Shown here piece after piece: positions 54,556-63,563 of a stretch of DNA of 64,000 bases. Location: assembly GCA_036961295.1 (NCBI GenBank), contig JBALVX010000001.1, positions 992,001-1,056,000 of the forward strand, written 5' to 3'. The position numbers and the translations under genes are program-made. The notes below the pieces were generated by a model. That model was not told the origin of the DNA. It ran no database searches and saw nothing but the letters and a program-made list of their open reading frames with translations. This DNA comes from JAGPUQ01 sp036961295 (GTDB lineage: Bacteria > Pseudomonadota > Gammaproteobacteria > Pseudomonadales > Porticoccaceae). Position 1 is the stretch's first letter. Every line of letters starts with the position of its first letter.

Positions 54556-55197
54556 ATGATCACACTGAACAAACTAGCTTCTATCGCAGCACTCACCGCA
54601 ATATTTAGTCTCGGCCTGGTCGGCTGCGGCGACAAGGGCTCTGACGCCACGGACGAAGGTGCCTCGATGCTCGATAGCATGAAAGACACTGCCTCAAGCG
54701 CTATGGAGTCTGCCTCAGACATGACCGAACAAGCCTCCGACGCTGCTGCTAGTGCCGCAGATTCAGTCGGCGACGTCACCGGCGCAGTTGTTGATAGTGC
54801 CTCAGAAAGCGTTGGCAGCGTTACCGACATGGCCACTGACATGGCCTCAGATGCGGCTAACAATGCCATTTCGAGCGCCGCAGAAGCAGCTTCAGACCTG
54901 AGTGGAAATATGATCTCAGCCCCTACCCTCACCGATGCCGTTACTGGTGCCGACTTATCCGGTGTCACTGACGTCGACAGCGCCATGCAAGCCGCGACTG
55001 ACGTAGCCGGTGATGCCGTTAGCGGCGCGGTTGACGATGCCATGGGTTCATTAACAGGTACTGGTACCGATGCAGCTACTGAAGCTGCTACCGAAGCGGC
55101 GACAGATGCTGCTACCGAAGCTGCGACAGATGCTGCTACTGAAGCTGCGACAGATGCAGCGACAGATGCAGCGGCAAATATGTTGAACGGGCAGTAA
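54556..55197 (+). CDS. Ala-rich repeat lipoprotein
   Basis: A 213-residue protein with a lipoprotein signal (LVGC, Cys at about residue 25). The mature part is strongly Ala/Asp/Ser/Thr/Met-rich, with helical and low-complexity character. Its C-terminal third is a 4-residue repeat such as DAAT-EAAT, about nine units, encoded by a 12-bp repeat. Such Ala-rich helices resemble membrane-associated or LEA/apolipoprotein-like proteins, but no function is known. A GGAG ribosome-binding site precedes the ATG. A strong terminator follows at 55241-55278. Confidence 0.75.
   Translation: MITLNKLASIAALTAIFSLGLVGCGDKGSDATDEGASMLDSMKDTASSAMESASDMTEQASDAAASAADSVGDVTGAVVDSASESVGSVTDMATDMASDAANNAISSAAEAASDLSGNMISAPTLTDAVTGADLSGVTDVDSAMQAATDVAGDAVSGAVDDAMGSLTGTGTDAATEAATEAATDAATEAATDAATEAATDAATDAAANMLNGQ
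55069..55173. repeat. 12-bp repeats encoding the C-terminal DAAT/EAAT repeats
   Basis: About nine units of 12 bp (variants of gatgctgctact and gaagctgctacc). Each gives four residues, [DE]AAT, in frame. Units differ by silent changes, so the array is old or under slippage and selection. Confidence 0.8.
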
Positions 55198-55240
55198 ACG
55201 CTTAAGACAGACGTTCACCGTGTTACTTCGGTAACACTTT

Positions 55241-55278
55241 ATAAAAAAAGGCCAACATATTTGTTGGCCTTTTTTTAT
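55241..55278. terminator. Rho-independent terminator after the lipoprotein gene
   Basis: Arms 55241-55257 and 55262-55278 form a 17-bp perfect stem with a 4-nt loop. The GC core is flanked by seven A's and seven T's. It lies 44 bp after the stop. Confidence 0.9.
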
Positions 55279-55450
55279 GGCGTGCTTTTACCATCGTTAT
55301 CGCCAGCGAAAACAACACTGACGGCAGTAAGTTCTTGAGCTATTCTATGTATCGATCAACATATCAATTAGTAGAGCTTAACCGCCGCTTATCAGCTCGA
55401 ATTTCTTAGCGGCAACTCCTTTAGCGGTTTTTTGCAGATGAGGACTCGTT

Positions 55451-56299
55451 GTGAACCAACATACTCAGCATACCATTCACACTTCGATCAGCAACATTCG
55501 AGAGCACGGCTATACCATCATTGAAGAATTCCTGTCTCCACAACAACTGGTAGCGGTAAGAAAATTTCTTGATCGCAGGAATGAGGAATATCAGGGCCGA
55601 AATAACTTTGAGGGTAGCAAGACTGAGCGTATCTACGCCCTGCTGAGCCAGGATCAATTATTTCAGGACATTGTCGAGGACCAACGAATGATGGCCGTGT
55701 GCGACGCTTTTCTGGAGCCCAACTACCTGCTGACCACCAGCCAGGCGATTTGTATTCATCCCGATGAAACACCCCAGCCCTGGCACAGCGACGATGCTTT
55801 TTACGGCATTCCCCGACCGCGTAATGCGGCGATGTCGACCATCATTGCGATTGACGACTTTTGCGCCAAAAACGGCGGTACCGAACTTATTCCCGGCAGT
55901 CATCAGTGGACTGATGAAGAGATTGGCGGTGACTATCGCTTCGGCGAAAGTGAAAGCGATCCAGATTTTGCTGAACGCGTGGCACATAAATCCATCGCCG
56001 TGGAAATGCCTGCCGGCGCCTGCGTGATTTTTTCTGGCGGTACGCTGCACCGAGGTGGTCGCAATACCAGCACCAGTACACGGCGTGCATTATCGAATCA
56101 ATACTGTCAGCCCTGGGCCAGAACTATTGAGAATTTTTATCTCACTATTCCACGCGAGGAAGTGCTGAAAATGAGTCCCCGAGTACAGGCCTTATTAGGC
56201 TACTCGGTACACGCGCCGTTTATGGGCCAGGTATCGGGTTCTCATCCTCTAAAAACACTGAATCCAGAGTTTGTGCCATCAGTGTATAGGGGTAACTAA
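55451..56299 (+). CDS. Phytanoyl-CoA dioxygenase family protein
   Basis: A 282-residue Fe(II)/2-oxoglutarate dioxygenase-like protein. The metal ligands are H112 and D114 in PWHSDDAFYG and H200 in SGGTLHRGG, with an Arg (about 211) for 2-oxoglutarate. Substrates in this family range from lipids to secondary metabolites, so none is assigned. The start is GTG at 55451 with AGGA 6 bp upstream. No partner gene lies close by; it converges with fadA. Confidence 0.85.
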   Translation: MNQHTQHTIHTSISNIREHGYTIIEEFLSPQQLVAVRKFLDRRNEEYQGRNNFEGSKTERIYALLSQDQLFQDIVEDQRMMAVCDAFLEPNYLLTTSQAICIHPDETPQPWHSDDAFYGIPRPRNAAMSTIIAIDDFCAKNGGTELIPGSHQWTDEEIGGDYRFGESESDPDFAERVAHKSIAVEMPAGACVIFSGGTLHRGGRNTSTSTRRALSNQYCQPWARTIENFYLTIPREEVLKMSPRVQALLGYSVHAPFMGQVSGSHPLKTLNPEFVPSVYRGN

Positions 56300-56390
56300 G
56301 CACACTCTCAATTACTTCTATTTCATAACGACCGGATAGTTCTCGCTTAATCCCTGCAAGCTCCACCTGTTTAATTTTCTTCATCAAACA

Positions 56391-57569
56391 TCAATTCATG
56401 CGCTCCACCACCGTGCTGATGCCCTGCCCCATACCAATACACATGGTCGCCAGCCCCAAAGTACCGTCGTTCTGTTCCATCACATTTAATAAACTTCCGG
56501 TGATACGCGCACCTGAACAACCAAAGGGGTGGCCCAGGGCAATGGCACCACCGTTGAGATTCACCTTGCGATCCATATCATCGAGCAAACCCAAATCTTT
56601 CAATACCGGCAAAGATTGTGCAGCGAAAGCCTCATTGAGTTCTGCGTGATCAATATCGCTGATAGTCAAACCCAGTTGCTTTAGGGCTTTTTTAGTGGCG
56701 GGCACCGGCCCGTAACCCATGATGGAAGGGTCGACTCCCACCACGGTCATCGCCCGCACGCGCGCACGAGGACTTAAACCCAGTGAGGCAGCGCGCTCCG
56801 CAGACATCACTACCATGGCAGAAGCGCCGTCGGAAATTTGTGACGACTGCCCCGCCGTCACTGTGCCACTCACCGGATCAAACGCCGGTCGCAGCGCAGC
56901 CAAACCCTCCAGGCTGGTATCCGGACGAATGGTTTCATCCTTATCCATCCTGTAGACATTACCCGCCTTATCGTGGGCTTGCAGCGGCACAATTTCGTTG
57001 GCAAAGCGTCCTCCGGCTGTGGCCTCTGCTGCCAAACGATGGGAGCGCACACCAAAGGCATCCTGCTGCTCTCGTGTAATGCCGTGCATACGCGCCAAAT
57101 ATTCGGCGGTTAAGCCCATAGAGCCCGAAGCCCGGGCCACTTTTAAGCTCATCGCCGGGCTGGGATCTTGATCGTGGTCCATGGGGATATGACCCAAATG
57201 CTCAACCCCTCCGATCACGTACACATCGCCCAGGCCGGCCATAATATTCGCGCCCGCCGTATGCAGTGCCGACATCGACGACCCACATAAACGATTAACC
57301 GTCATCCCTGGCACGGTGTGGGGCAAGCGGGTTTGCAAGCCAATCATGCGGCTGACATTAAAGCCCTGCTCACGGGTTTGCATTACGCAGCCCCAGATCA
57401 CATCGTCAACTTCAGCGGGATCAATACCGGGATTACGATCGAATAAGGTTTCAATTAAGGTCGCAGACAAACTGTCCGCACGGGAAAAGCGCAGCGAACC
57501 GTTCTTTGATCGCCCCATTGGGGTGCGCACAAAATCAACAATCACCGGGTCTCTAGGATTCGTTTTCAC
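56391..57569 (-). CDS. fadA: 3-ketoacyl-CoA thiolase, fatty acid oxidation complex beta subunit
   Basis: Thiolase of the beta-oxidation complex with FadB. The 392-residue protein has the acylation Cys C95 in VNRLCGSSMSALH, HAELNEAFAAQ, the catalytic His in AIALGHPFGCSGAR and the C-terminal Cys in ATMCIGMGQG. All are intact. It lies 93 bp after fadB on the minus strand, the usual fadBA order. Confidence 0.95.
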   Translation of the reverse strand: MKTNPRDPVIVDFVRTPMGRSKNGSLRFSRADSLSATLIETLFDRNPGIDPAEVDDVIWGCVMQTREQGFNVSRMIGLQTRLPHTVPGMTVNRLCGSSMSALHTAGANIMAGLGDVYVIGGVEHLGHIPMDHDQDPSPAMSLKVARASGSMGLTAEYLARMHGITREQQDAFGVRSHRLAAEATAGGRFANEIVPLQAHDKAGNVYRMDKDETIRPDTSLEGLAALRPAFDPVSGTVTAGQSSQISDGASAMVVMSAERAASLGLSPRARVRAMTVVGVDPSIMGYGPVPATKKALKQLGLTISDIDHAELNEAFAAQSLPVLKDLGLLDDMDRKVNLNGGAIALGHPFGCSGARITGSLLNVMEQNDGTLGLATMCIGMGQGISTVVERMN

Positions 57570-57662
57570 AATAATGCTCCTCGATTGACGGCCACTCTAT
57601 TTGGACCGCTGCTTAACGTATATTTAGACACTTATTTAAAAACCACACCGTTGCAAAACAGC

Positions 57663-59846
57663 TTAAGAATAATAACCGCGATCGGCCTTCGCCAACTTCC
57701 GCATACCCGGTGTCGGTTCATATAATTTACCCAAAGCCTTATAGCCATCGGCAAGATCACAAAAGGCTTGCAAACCGGTTTGATCTAACCAGCGGAATAC
57801 ACCGCCACGGAAGGGAGGAAAACCAACGCCGGTAATCAAACCCATATCCGCCTCAGCCGGGGATGCCACAATACCTTCTTCAAGACAGCGCGCCAGCTCT
57901 ATGCACATGGGAATCATCATCCGCGCAACAATGTCGTCTTTAGTAAATTCTTTGCGCTCGGCTACACCATCGGCAAATAAGGTGTAAACGCTTTCCTCAA
58001 AGACTTTTTTGGGTTTGCCTTTTTTGTCGAGTTCGTAGCGATAAAAACCGACACCGTTTTTCTGACCCAGGCGCTGGTTTTCAAATAATGTTTGCGTCAC
58101 CGTTTTGTAATCCGGTGCCATGCGGTCGGGAAAGCCTTCCGCCATCACCCCGGCACCGTGAACACCAGTATCAATACCCACCACATCTAATAAATAGGCA
58201 GGCCCCATGGGCCAACCCCAGCCTTCCATCACTTTATCGACCTGACGGAAATCGGCACCGTCGCGCAGCAACTGATCAAAACCATTAAAGTAGGGAAACA
58301 ACACCCGATTGACTAAAAACCCGGGACAATCATTTACCACAATCGGCTTTTTACCCAGCGCCAGGGCATAACCCACCATGGTCGAAATAGTTTCTTCAGA
58401 AGTTTTTTCGCCGCGAATAATTTCCACCAGAGGCATGGCGTGCACCGGATTGAAAAAATGCATGCCGCAAAACTGTTCCGGTCTTTGTAAGCCCTCCGCC
58501 AGACGAGTAATCGATATAGTCGAAGTATTGGACGCGAGAATCCCATCCTTCGCCATCAAGCCCTCGACTTCTGCCAATACCGACATTTTTATCTTCGGAT
58601 TTTCGACCACCGCTTCCACTACAACAGTGCAATTTTCAATGCCGTCGTAGCTAAGAGTTGCATCGATTTGGCTAAGAGTTCTTCCGGCAGCCAGCGCAGT
58701 CATTCGGCCACGGCTGACTTTTTTACTGAGTAGTTTATTGGCTTCGTTCAAACCCAGCTGTAAGGCGTCCTGTTTGATGTCCTTCATCATCACCGGAATA
58801 CCCCGGGAGACATTCTGATGAGCAATGCCGCCGCCCATAATGCCGGCTCCCAATACCGCGGCTCTCTCTACCTTGCGCCCAGACTCCTTGGCTTTGACCT
58901 TGGCAATTTTGTCGATGTATTGATCGTTCAGAAACAGACCCACCAGTGCTGTGCACTGAGGGGTTTGCGCCATTGCGATAAGACCTTCTCGCTCCAGGCC
59001 GAGGGCATCGTCCAAACCCATAGTCGCGCCCTTCACCATCACATCTACTGCGGTGAGGGGAGCTGGGTAATTTCTGCCGGCCTGTGCCATCACCACGGCT
59101 TTACCGGTCATCGCCGCCATTTGCAGCTCAATGGTATTGAGCGCTAAAGGCTGGTGTTTTTGTTCGCGACGTTCGGTATAACTCAGCTCCCCTGCCGCGC
59201 AACGGCGCAATAACATCTCCGCTTCCTCTCGCAAGGCCTCTGGCGCAACCACCGCATCCACAACACCGTCGCTCAGGGCCTTATCGGCGCGCTGGTGGGT
59301 ACCTGCAGCGATCCACTCCATAGCATTATCGAGACCAATCAAACGCGGCAGACGCACGGTGCCACCCCAGCCAGGGATGATGCCTAATTTCACTTCGGGC
59401 AAGCCAATTTTTGCCTTTGCGGACATAATTCGATAATCGCAGGCCAGGCATAACTCCAAACCGCCACCCATGGCGTGGCCATTAATAGCCACCACCACCG
59501 GAAAGGAAAACTGCTCCAGCCGGGTCAAATTTTGGGTTACGTAAATCGAGCGCTTAACTTGCTCTGCCTTCGACTGGGAGAAATTGGCACCGAACTCGGT
59601 AATATCGGCACCGACAATAAACACCGACTTGCCGCTGGTGATTAATAGACCGCGCACGCTACTTTGCTGATCCAGAGTATCCAGCGCGGCAACAAATTCT
59701 TCGATGGTCTCGGTGCTGAGCTTATTAACTGAGCCCTTCTGGGCATCAAAACACAACTCAAACAAGCCATCGTCGAGGGCTTTAAGGGATAGGGTCTTGC
59801 CCTCAAACCCGGGCTTATTTTTCGAGCTAGTTTTAGCCTTAGACAT
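57663..59846 (-). CDS. fadB: Fatty acid oxidation complex alpha subunit FadB
   Basis: A fused enoyl-CoA hydratase/isomerase (about 1-190) and 3-hydroxyacyl-CoA dehydrogenase (about 320-720). The oxyanion-hole Gly/Ala region is GHAMGGGLELCLACDYR near 122, the NAD-binding motif is GAGIMGGGIAHQ near 333 and the catalytic His region is GMHFFNPVHAMPLVEIIRG near 460. At 727 residues it matches E. coli FadB (729). fadA follows. No FadR or PsrA site was seen by eye. Confidence 0.95.
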   Translation of the reverse strand: MSKAKTSSKNKPGFEGKTLSLKALDDGLFELCFDAQKGSVNKLSTETIEEFVAALDTLDQQSSVRGLLITSGKSVFIVGADITEFGANFSQSKAEQVKRSIYVTQNLTRLEQFSFPVVVAINGHAMGGGLELCLACDYRIMSAKAKIGLPEVKLGIIPGWGGTVRLPRLIGLDNAMEWIAAGTHQRADKALSDGVVDAVVAPEALREEAEMLLRRCAAGELSYTERREQKHQPLALNTIELQMAAMTGKAVVMAQAGRNYPAPLTAVDVMVKGATMGLDDALGLEREGLIAMAQTPQCTALVGLFLNDQYIDKIAKVKAKESGRKVERAAVLGAGIMGGGIAHQNVSRGIPVMMKDIKQDALQLGLNEANKLLSKKVSRGRMTALAAGRTLSQIDATLSYDGIENCTVVVEAVVENPKIKMSVLAEVEGLMAKDGILASNTSTISITRLAEGLQRPEQFCGMHFFNPVHAMPLVEIIRGEKTSEETISTMVGYALALGKKPIVVNDCPGFLVNRVLFPYFNGFDQLLRDGADFRQVDKVMEGWGWPMGPAYLLDVVGIDTGVHGAGVMAEGFPDRMAPDYKTVTQTLFENQRLGQKNGVGFYRYELDKKGKPKKVFEESVYTLFADGVAERKEFTKDDIVARMMIPMCIELARCLEEGIVASPAEADMGLITGVGFPPFRGGVFRWLDQTGLQAFCDLADGYKALGKLYEPTPGMRKLAKADRGYYS

Positions 59847-60147
59847 CGTATTTTCTCCGCTGTGTTATCTGCGCGCCGCGCCTGTAAAACAGGAACAGCA
59901 AATTATGAATCACTGTACCCCCGTGGGGGAATAGCAACAAGCCTACTGGACACTCTCGACCGCAATCTACAAGAGCCTTCAGCGCCAAAATATAAAGAGC
60001 CTTCAGCCCCAAACATAAGGAGCCTTCAGCCCCAAACATAAGGAGCCTTCAGCGCTATAAAATAAAAAGGACAGCGGTCAATAACTGACACACTGTCCTC
60101 AGATTTCTTATCGACACCCGCTTAGGTGAGACTAAGCAGAAATCGAC
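59847..60147. other. 301-bp region between fadB and the alcohol dehydrogenase gene
   Basis: It contains 23-bp tandem repeats (59974-60070). The fadB promoter should lie nearby but was not identified. No gene was found; a minus-strand frame across the repeats looks artificial. Confidence 0.5.
59974..60070. repeat. 23/24-bp tandem repeat, four copies, upstream of fadB
   Basis: Copies start at 59974, 59998, 60021 and 60044, with a core agccttcag followed by cccaaacataagg or a variant. The two middle copies are identical. The array begins 127 bp upstream of the fadB start. The function is unknown; it may regulate fadBA or be a slippage product. Confidence 0.85.
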
Positions 60148-61242
60148 CTAGTCATACACGATCACGCCACGTGCATTTTTACCGGCCTCAAGATCGGCAA
60201 AAGCCTGCGGTGCCTCGTCAATGGTGTAAGTTTGAGTCACCATTCGATCCAAATCGAGCTTGCCCTGCTTATACAGCTCAAGATACGTGGGGAAATCTAC
60301 TTTAAATTCAGCGCTACCGTACATAGAGCCTTTGAAGGTCTTGCCGGTCATCGGGAACATCAGCGCATTGAGTTCCAGTTTTTGGTCGAGCCTGCCCACA
60401 CCGACAACGGTCATGGTGCCGCCGCGACGAGTGGCTTTTTGCGCCTGGTCCACTACGGCTGGAATACCGATGGCCTCAAAACCATAATCGACGCCGATGC
60501 CGTCGGTCATCGCCATAATTTCCTTAACCGATTTACCCGCAGCATTAATGGTATCCGTCGCGCCCACTTCTTTGGCAATAGCCAATTTTTCGTCGGAGAG
60601 ATCAACGGCAATAATTTTCACCGCCCCGGCAATACGGGCACCCTGAATAATGGACAAACCCACGCCGCCTGCACCGAATACCGCAACCGTACTACCGGGC
60701 TTAACCTGCGCAGTTTTCATCGCAGCGCCAACGCCGGTAGTCACACCACAACCCACCAGAGCAGCGGCTTTCATGTCGATGTCTTTATCAATAGCAACCA
60801 CAGACATCGCGGGAACCACCGCGTATTCCGCCATATTGCCGAGAAACTGCATCACGTTGATGTCCTCGCCGTTCAACTGAACTCGCGAAGTGCCATCCAT
60901 CATTTTGCCGTCGGGCACGCTTTTGAGGCAGAGATTGGCTTCGGCACGCAAGCAGTGATAACACTCCCCGCAATTGGGTACAAATGACAGCGCCACGTGA
61001 TCACCAGGCTGCACACAGGTCACGCCCTCGCCCACTTCTTCAACAATCCCCGCACCTTCGTGGCCGAGCACCATAGGAAACGGTACCGGGATAGTGCCGT
61101 TAATCACCGATAAATCGGAATGGCAAACACCCGTGGCCTTAATTTTGACTAATACTTCACCGGCTTTGGGGGCAGCTAGAGTTACTTCCTCCACTGAAAA
61201 TTTGTTTAGTTCGTGGGCAACAACAGCCTTCATCTTTCTCAT
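60148..61242 (-). CDS. Zinc-dependent alcohol dehydrogenase
   Basis: A class III-like medium-chain dehydrogenase of 364 residues that oxidises alcohols (or formaldehyde adducts) with NAD(P). Catalytic zinc ligands include C40 and H61 (VCHSD, GHEGAG), and the structural zinc has C91, C94, C97 and C105 in CGECYHCLRAEANLC. The cofactor motif VFGAGGVGLS is near 188. The substrate is not settled: NDMA-linked and glutathione-linked types are possible. It stands alone, with a 905-bp unit upstream to the MBL gene. Confidence 0.9.
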   Translation of the reverse strand: MRKMKAVVAHELNKFSVEEVTLAAPKAGEVLVKIKATGVCHSDLSVINGTIPVPFPMVLGHEGAGIVEEVGEGVTCVQPGDHVALSFVPNCGECYHCLRAEANLCLKSVPDGKMMDGTSRVQLNGEDINVMQFLGNMAEYAVVPAMSVVAIDKDIDMKAAALVGCGVTTGVGAAMKTAQVKPGSTVAVFGAGGVGLSIIQGARIAGAVKIIAVDLSDEKLAIAKEVGATDTINAAGKSVKEIMAMTDGIGVDYGFEAIGIPAVVDQAQKATRRGGTMTVVGVGRLDQKLELNALMFPMTGKTFKGSMYGSAEFKVDFPTYLELYKQGKLDLDRMVTQTYTIDEAPQAFADLEAGKNARGVIVYD

Positions 61243-61386
61243 GAGTGTCCTCTTATGGATAGCGAGTAAAAAACGGCGGCCAGTTTATCACCAATCGCGC
61301 CAAACAAAAGATCAGGGGGGAAATCGCTGAAATTGGAAGCCTAACTTCCGGTGTTTACTACCTAACAGCAGAATAGCCGACAGGCT

Positions 61387-62415
61387 TTATTCAAATTCCA
61401 TCTGCTCGAAAACACGGCCCACATTTTTGACCGCGAGCTCATCAAAGGTATCGAGGCCCTTATAGGCCGACTGGTCGATGCGATAGGCGTCCTGCAGATC
61501 ACCGCCTTCCTCGAGTAACTTGCCGACCTCACTGCGCAAGTACACCAGATAGTCTTTGGTGTAGCGCCTCACCTGATCCATATTGGTCGGGTGACCGTGA
61601 CCGGGGATGACGTAGGCCGCCTTAAGTTGTTCAAAGCGCTCCCAGCTCTCCAGCCAGGCGGCGGTATCGGTATCCTCCATGACTGGTAACAGACGCTCGT
61701 GAAAGGCCATGTCGCCGGAAATCACCAGTTGCTGCTCCGGCAAGTGAACCACAATATCGCTGGGCGAATGGGCCAGCCCCAACCACAGCACTTCAATAGT
61801 AAAGCGCCCCAGGGTAATGACTTTTTTATCGTCAAAGGTTTGCGTCGGCGCTACCGTCGTAGTCAGTTCTGCCTTATCCCGGTTATAGGTTTTCATCCGC
61901 TCGAGGATACTGTGGTTGTGTTTATTCCACTCTTCGAAGGCTCTACTGTGGGCCAGAATGGCTACCTTCTGGGTTTGCCAATAGGAGTTGCCGAGCATGG
62001 CGTGGCCTTGCGCATTCTCGTTAATCACCAGCACTACTGGTTCCTCGGTGACCTGTTTGATTTCCTGGTGTAGCGCTTCTGCTAATTTGTACGCAGCACC
62101 ACCGTTGATCACCACCACGCCCTTGCCCGTCACAATAAAAGACAAATTATTGTTGTGGCCGGCATTGTCGTAAGTCGGTGGCGCAGTGGCACCAATGGCG
62201 GACCACACGTAGGGAATCACTTCGACCGGCTTGGAATAGAGTACCGATTGAGGGTATTGATCGGGAATGGACTGACTGGCCAGAGCGGATACACCCACTA
62301 CCGACCCGCCGATGAGAATCAAGCACAGTAAGCCCAATCGCAGTAATCTAAGCCGCAGCAATCTAGACTGCGACAGCCCATGCCGAAAAAACAATCGTGA
62401 TAAAAAAAATTTCAT
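61387..62415 (-). CDS. MBL-fold protein with an altered metal-binding motif
   Basis: A 342-residue protein with a signal-like Leu/Arg-rich N-terminus and a metallo-beta-lactamase fold. The first motif, normally HxHxDH, reads NENAQGHAMLGN near 147, so the usual His/His/Asp ligands are absent or replaced. The later Asp/His regions, GLAHSPSDIVVHLPEQQLVISGD and VIPGHGHPTN, are typical. NENAQGHAMLGN may be a subfamily-level variant rather than decay. It resembles metallohydrolases near quinoprotein loci, but no quinoprotein is in the window. The start overlaps the SBP fragment's stop by 4 bp. Confidence 0.65.
   Translation of the reverse strand: MKFFLSRLFFRHGLSQSRLLRLRLLRLGLLCLILIGGSVVGVSALASQSIPDQYPQSVLYSKPVEVIPYVWSAIGATAPPTYDNAGHNNNLSFIVTGKGVVVINGGAAYKLAEALHQEIKQVTEEPVVLVINENAQGHAMLGNSYWQTQKVAILAHSRAFEEWNKHNHSILERMKTYNRDKAELTTTVAPTQTFDDKKVITLGRFTIEVLWLGLAHSPSDIVVHLPEQQLVISGDMAFHERLLPVMEDTDTAAWLESWERFEQLKAAYVIPGHGHPTNMDQVRRYTKDYLVYLRSEVGKLLEEGGDLQDAYRIDQSAYKGLDTFDELAVKNVGRVFEQMEFE
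62339..62368. repeat. 15-bp tandem repeat at the N-terminal part of the MBL gene
   Basis: Two 15-bp units (62339-62353 and 62354-62368, cgcagtaatctaagc and a variant). On the minus strand they give the Leu/Arg-rich 5-residue repeat RLLRL in the signal region. Confidence 0.7.
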
Positions 62416-62813
62416 AAGGGTTTCAGCTTAAGCTCCTCTGCGGTGGCGGGAATAAAACCGAAGTCCGCATAAATGCCCTGGGCTGCGTCACTACCCAAGT
62501 AGGACAGGAAGCGAGCGGCGTTGTAGGCATTACGACCGGTAGACAAAATGCCAATGGCATAAGCGACCTTGTCTTGCTTATTGAGTGGCGCATCGATGGC
62601 GACACCTTCGATATCGCGACCTTCCGCCTGCGCGTGCGCTACTTCGGTCGTCCAGACAATACCCACGTCGGCTTCGCCTTTTTCAATACGGTCGGGAGTT
62701 TCGCGATGATGCCGAGACGTAAACCAGGTTTTGCCTTCTACCGCCCAGCTTGCGCTGACCTGGCGACGAAATTCTTGTTTGCGACCCAACTGGCTTAATA
62801 TGCCCAAACACAC
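62412..62813 (-). pseudogene. C-terminal fragment of a molybdate-type solute-binding protein (5' truncated)
   Basis: 133 residues matching only the C-terminal part of a periplasmic ModA-like binding protein: HHRETPDRIEKGEADVGIVWTTEVAHA and the end AARFLSYLGSDAAQGIYADFGFIP. About 200 residues of the usual N-terminal domain are absent. Upstream of the GTG (62813) the frame closes after 7 codons with a stop, and the sequence is not binding-protein-like. It is therefore a decayed gene. It overlaps the MBL start by 4 bp, showing that the two were one operon. Confidence 0.7.
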
Positions 62814-63023
62814 CCCCGAACCTAAACTGCATAATTATGGTTGGGGATATGATAGACGCTTTCTAAACAAAATTTATTCCATTTATTCCGTTTATTTCTT
62901 TTATTTTGTGATTCCCTAAAAAAAGATGGAATAAAGCTGCCCGCATCCCCGTCTTTATAAATACACCCACAGCAATATATTGCCATTTTATTCACGCTTG
63001 GGGTCTATAACAAAAGGAAGGGG
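62814..63023. other. 210-bp boundary region between the truncated SBP gene and the DsrE-like gene
   Basis: AT-rich with repeated ttattcc-type text. The SBP 5' end was probably lost by a deletion here. No gene or clear promoter was identified. Confidence 0.4.
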
Positions 63024-63472
63024 ATGATGAAAAAACCTTATTTATCAATAAGTACGGTAATTGTTACTGCCGTTTTAATGCTGTTCGCCAGCATGAGCAC
63101 ACTGGCAGAAGATGAAAAAGCCTTCGCAGAACATAAATTTGTACTGCAAATGAGTGATATGGACGCCGCCAAGCAAACTCTGGTACTCAACGTAGCCACA
63201 AACATTACGGCCCGGACAAAGCGGATGTAGAAATCGTCGCCTTCGGCCCCGGCTTGCGCTTGCTGTTTGAAGAAAACGCCAACAGCAATCGTATTAACGG
63301 TCTGGTCAACAATAGTGGCGTGCGCTTTGCGGCCTGCGGCAACACCATAACAAAAATGACCCAGATACTTGGTCATCCACCAGCAATGAACAGCCACGCG
63401 ACCGTGGTTCCCGGCGGTATTATTAGAATTAAGGAATTGGCAGACCAGGGCTACTTACTGGTTAGGCCTTAA
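63024..63472 (+). pseudogene. DsrE-family protein, frameshifted
   Basis: Two overlapping frames make one DsrE-like protein. Residues from 63024 give a signal peptide (about 1-27), then HKFVLQMSDMDAAKQTLVLNVA. The frame then shifts, and the other frame (from about 63200) continues KHYGPDKADVEIVAFGPGLRLLF and SGVRFAACGNTITKM to the end. Comparing with the family, about 10 bp is lost at 63198-63200. The stop in the first frame is TAG at 63228. Unless frameshifting is programmed, no full protein is made. Next to the porin. Confidence 0.7.
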
Positions 63473-63563
63473 GCGCTGAACTTAAGACGATAACAACTGT
63501 TTATTATCATTTTACAAACCACTATAAATAATCAATCCCGAATTCCGGGAGAGGGAAATTAAT

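Noticed and set aside
59870..59900. FadR or PsrA operator before fadB
   Set aside because: Only a 5-bp palindrome (cctgt-aaa-acagg) was seen, too short for either consensus.
59839..60039. Minus-strand ORF across the 23-bp repeats near fadB
   Set aside because: The translation is only the repeat in one frame, with no ribosome-binding site and no protein-like composition.
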